The position numbers and the translations under genes are program-made. Below the pieces are notes generated by a model. It was not told where the DNA came from, searched no databases, and saw only the letters and a program-made list of their open reading frames with translations. Below, one piece after another: positions 5,085 to 5,127 of a stretch of 5,127 nucleotides of DNA. Each line of letters opens with the position of its first letter. Position 1 is the stretch's first letter. This DNA comes from an uncultured Methylocystaceae bacterium (lineage in GTDB: Bacteria; Pseudomonadota; Alphaproteobacteria; Rhizobiales; Beijerinckiaceae): NCBI GenBank assembly GCA_945956975.1, contig CAMFKC010000230.1, positions 1 through 5,127 on the forward strand. Reading direction: 5' to 3'.

Positions 5085-5127
5085 ATGGTTCTCATCCCAC
5101 TCGGCGACGACGCCCCGCATGCGCGCC
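5085..5127 (+). CDS. Start of an unidentified gene, possibly a rhomboid-family protease
   Basis: Only 14 codons are visible: MVLIPLGDDAPHAR, cut by the window edge. The ATG at 5085 has GAGG (5078-5081) only 3 nt away and AGAG (5071-5074) further up, so the ribosome binding site is acceptable but not ideal. The pattern of a few hydrophobic residues, then IPLxDDxPxxR, resembles the N-termini of bacterial rhomboid intramembrane serine proteases, which enter their first membrane helix shortly after. This identification rests on very little sequence. The gene starts 62 nt after ccrM in the same direction. Confidence 0.45.
   Translation, partial: MVLIPLGDDAPHAR

Overview
The window is GC-rich, densely coding, ordinary bacterial chromosome. 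Gene content points to an alphaproteobacterium of the Hyphomicrobiales (Rhizobiales): a CcrM-type cell-cycle DNA methyltransferase directly downstream of ribonuclease HII, a PA0069-family radical SAM protein, a hypothetical tail-anchored protein of a type I recall from Rhizobiales, and LexA boxes of the alphaproteobacterial GTTC-N7-GTTC form. I see no mobile element, tRNA, rRNA or CRISPR array. The species cannot be named from this stretch.

Layout. Positions 1-297 hold the C-terminal end of a YpfJ-like neutral zinc metallopeptidase. Tail to tail with it, 5 nt apart, a minus-strand gene (303-821) encodes a small, degenerate glycosyltransferase-like protein. A 244-nt divergent intergenic region (822-1065) carries a perfect TTGACA -35 hexamer and two tandem exact GTTC-N7-GTTC boxes, and drives the radical SAM gene (1066-2253). 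That gene converges, 6 nt apart, on a minus-strand gene (2260-2760) for a tail-anchored membrane protein of unknown function. After a 221-nt divergent spacer comes rnhB (2982-3596, TTG start). A 310-nt leader (3597-3906) with several dyads and a GANTC site precedes ccrM (3907-5022). The first 14 codons of another gene, perhaps a rhomboid protease, start at 5085.

How the genes fit together. The centre and right of the window are about DNA maintenance: RNase HII removes misincorporated ribonucleotides and CcrM methylates GANTC. The most notable result is that the radical SAM gene looks like an SOS gene. Two exact alphaproteobacterial LexA boxes sit on its promoter, and the protein ends in QLSLF plus four residues' context, a match to the consensus sliding-clamp-binding motif. 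Its only three cysteines are the 4Fe-4S ligands, so it lacks the extra catalytic cysteine of spore photoproduct lyase, its best-known relative. Together these suggest an uncharacterised, damage-induced, clamp-associated radical SAM enzyme. That is inference, but it rests on independent sequence signals. A second point of interest is the long inverted repeat with a GATTC in its loop just before the ccrM start, which could give methylation-dependent or structural autoregulation.
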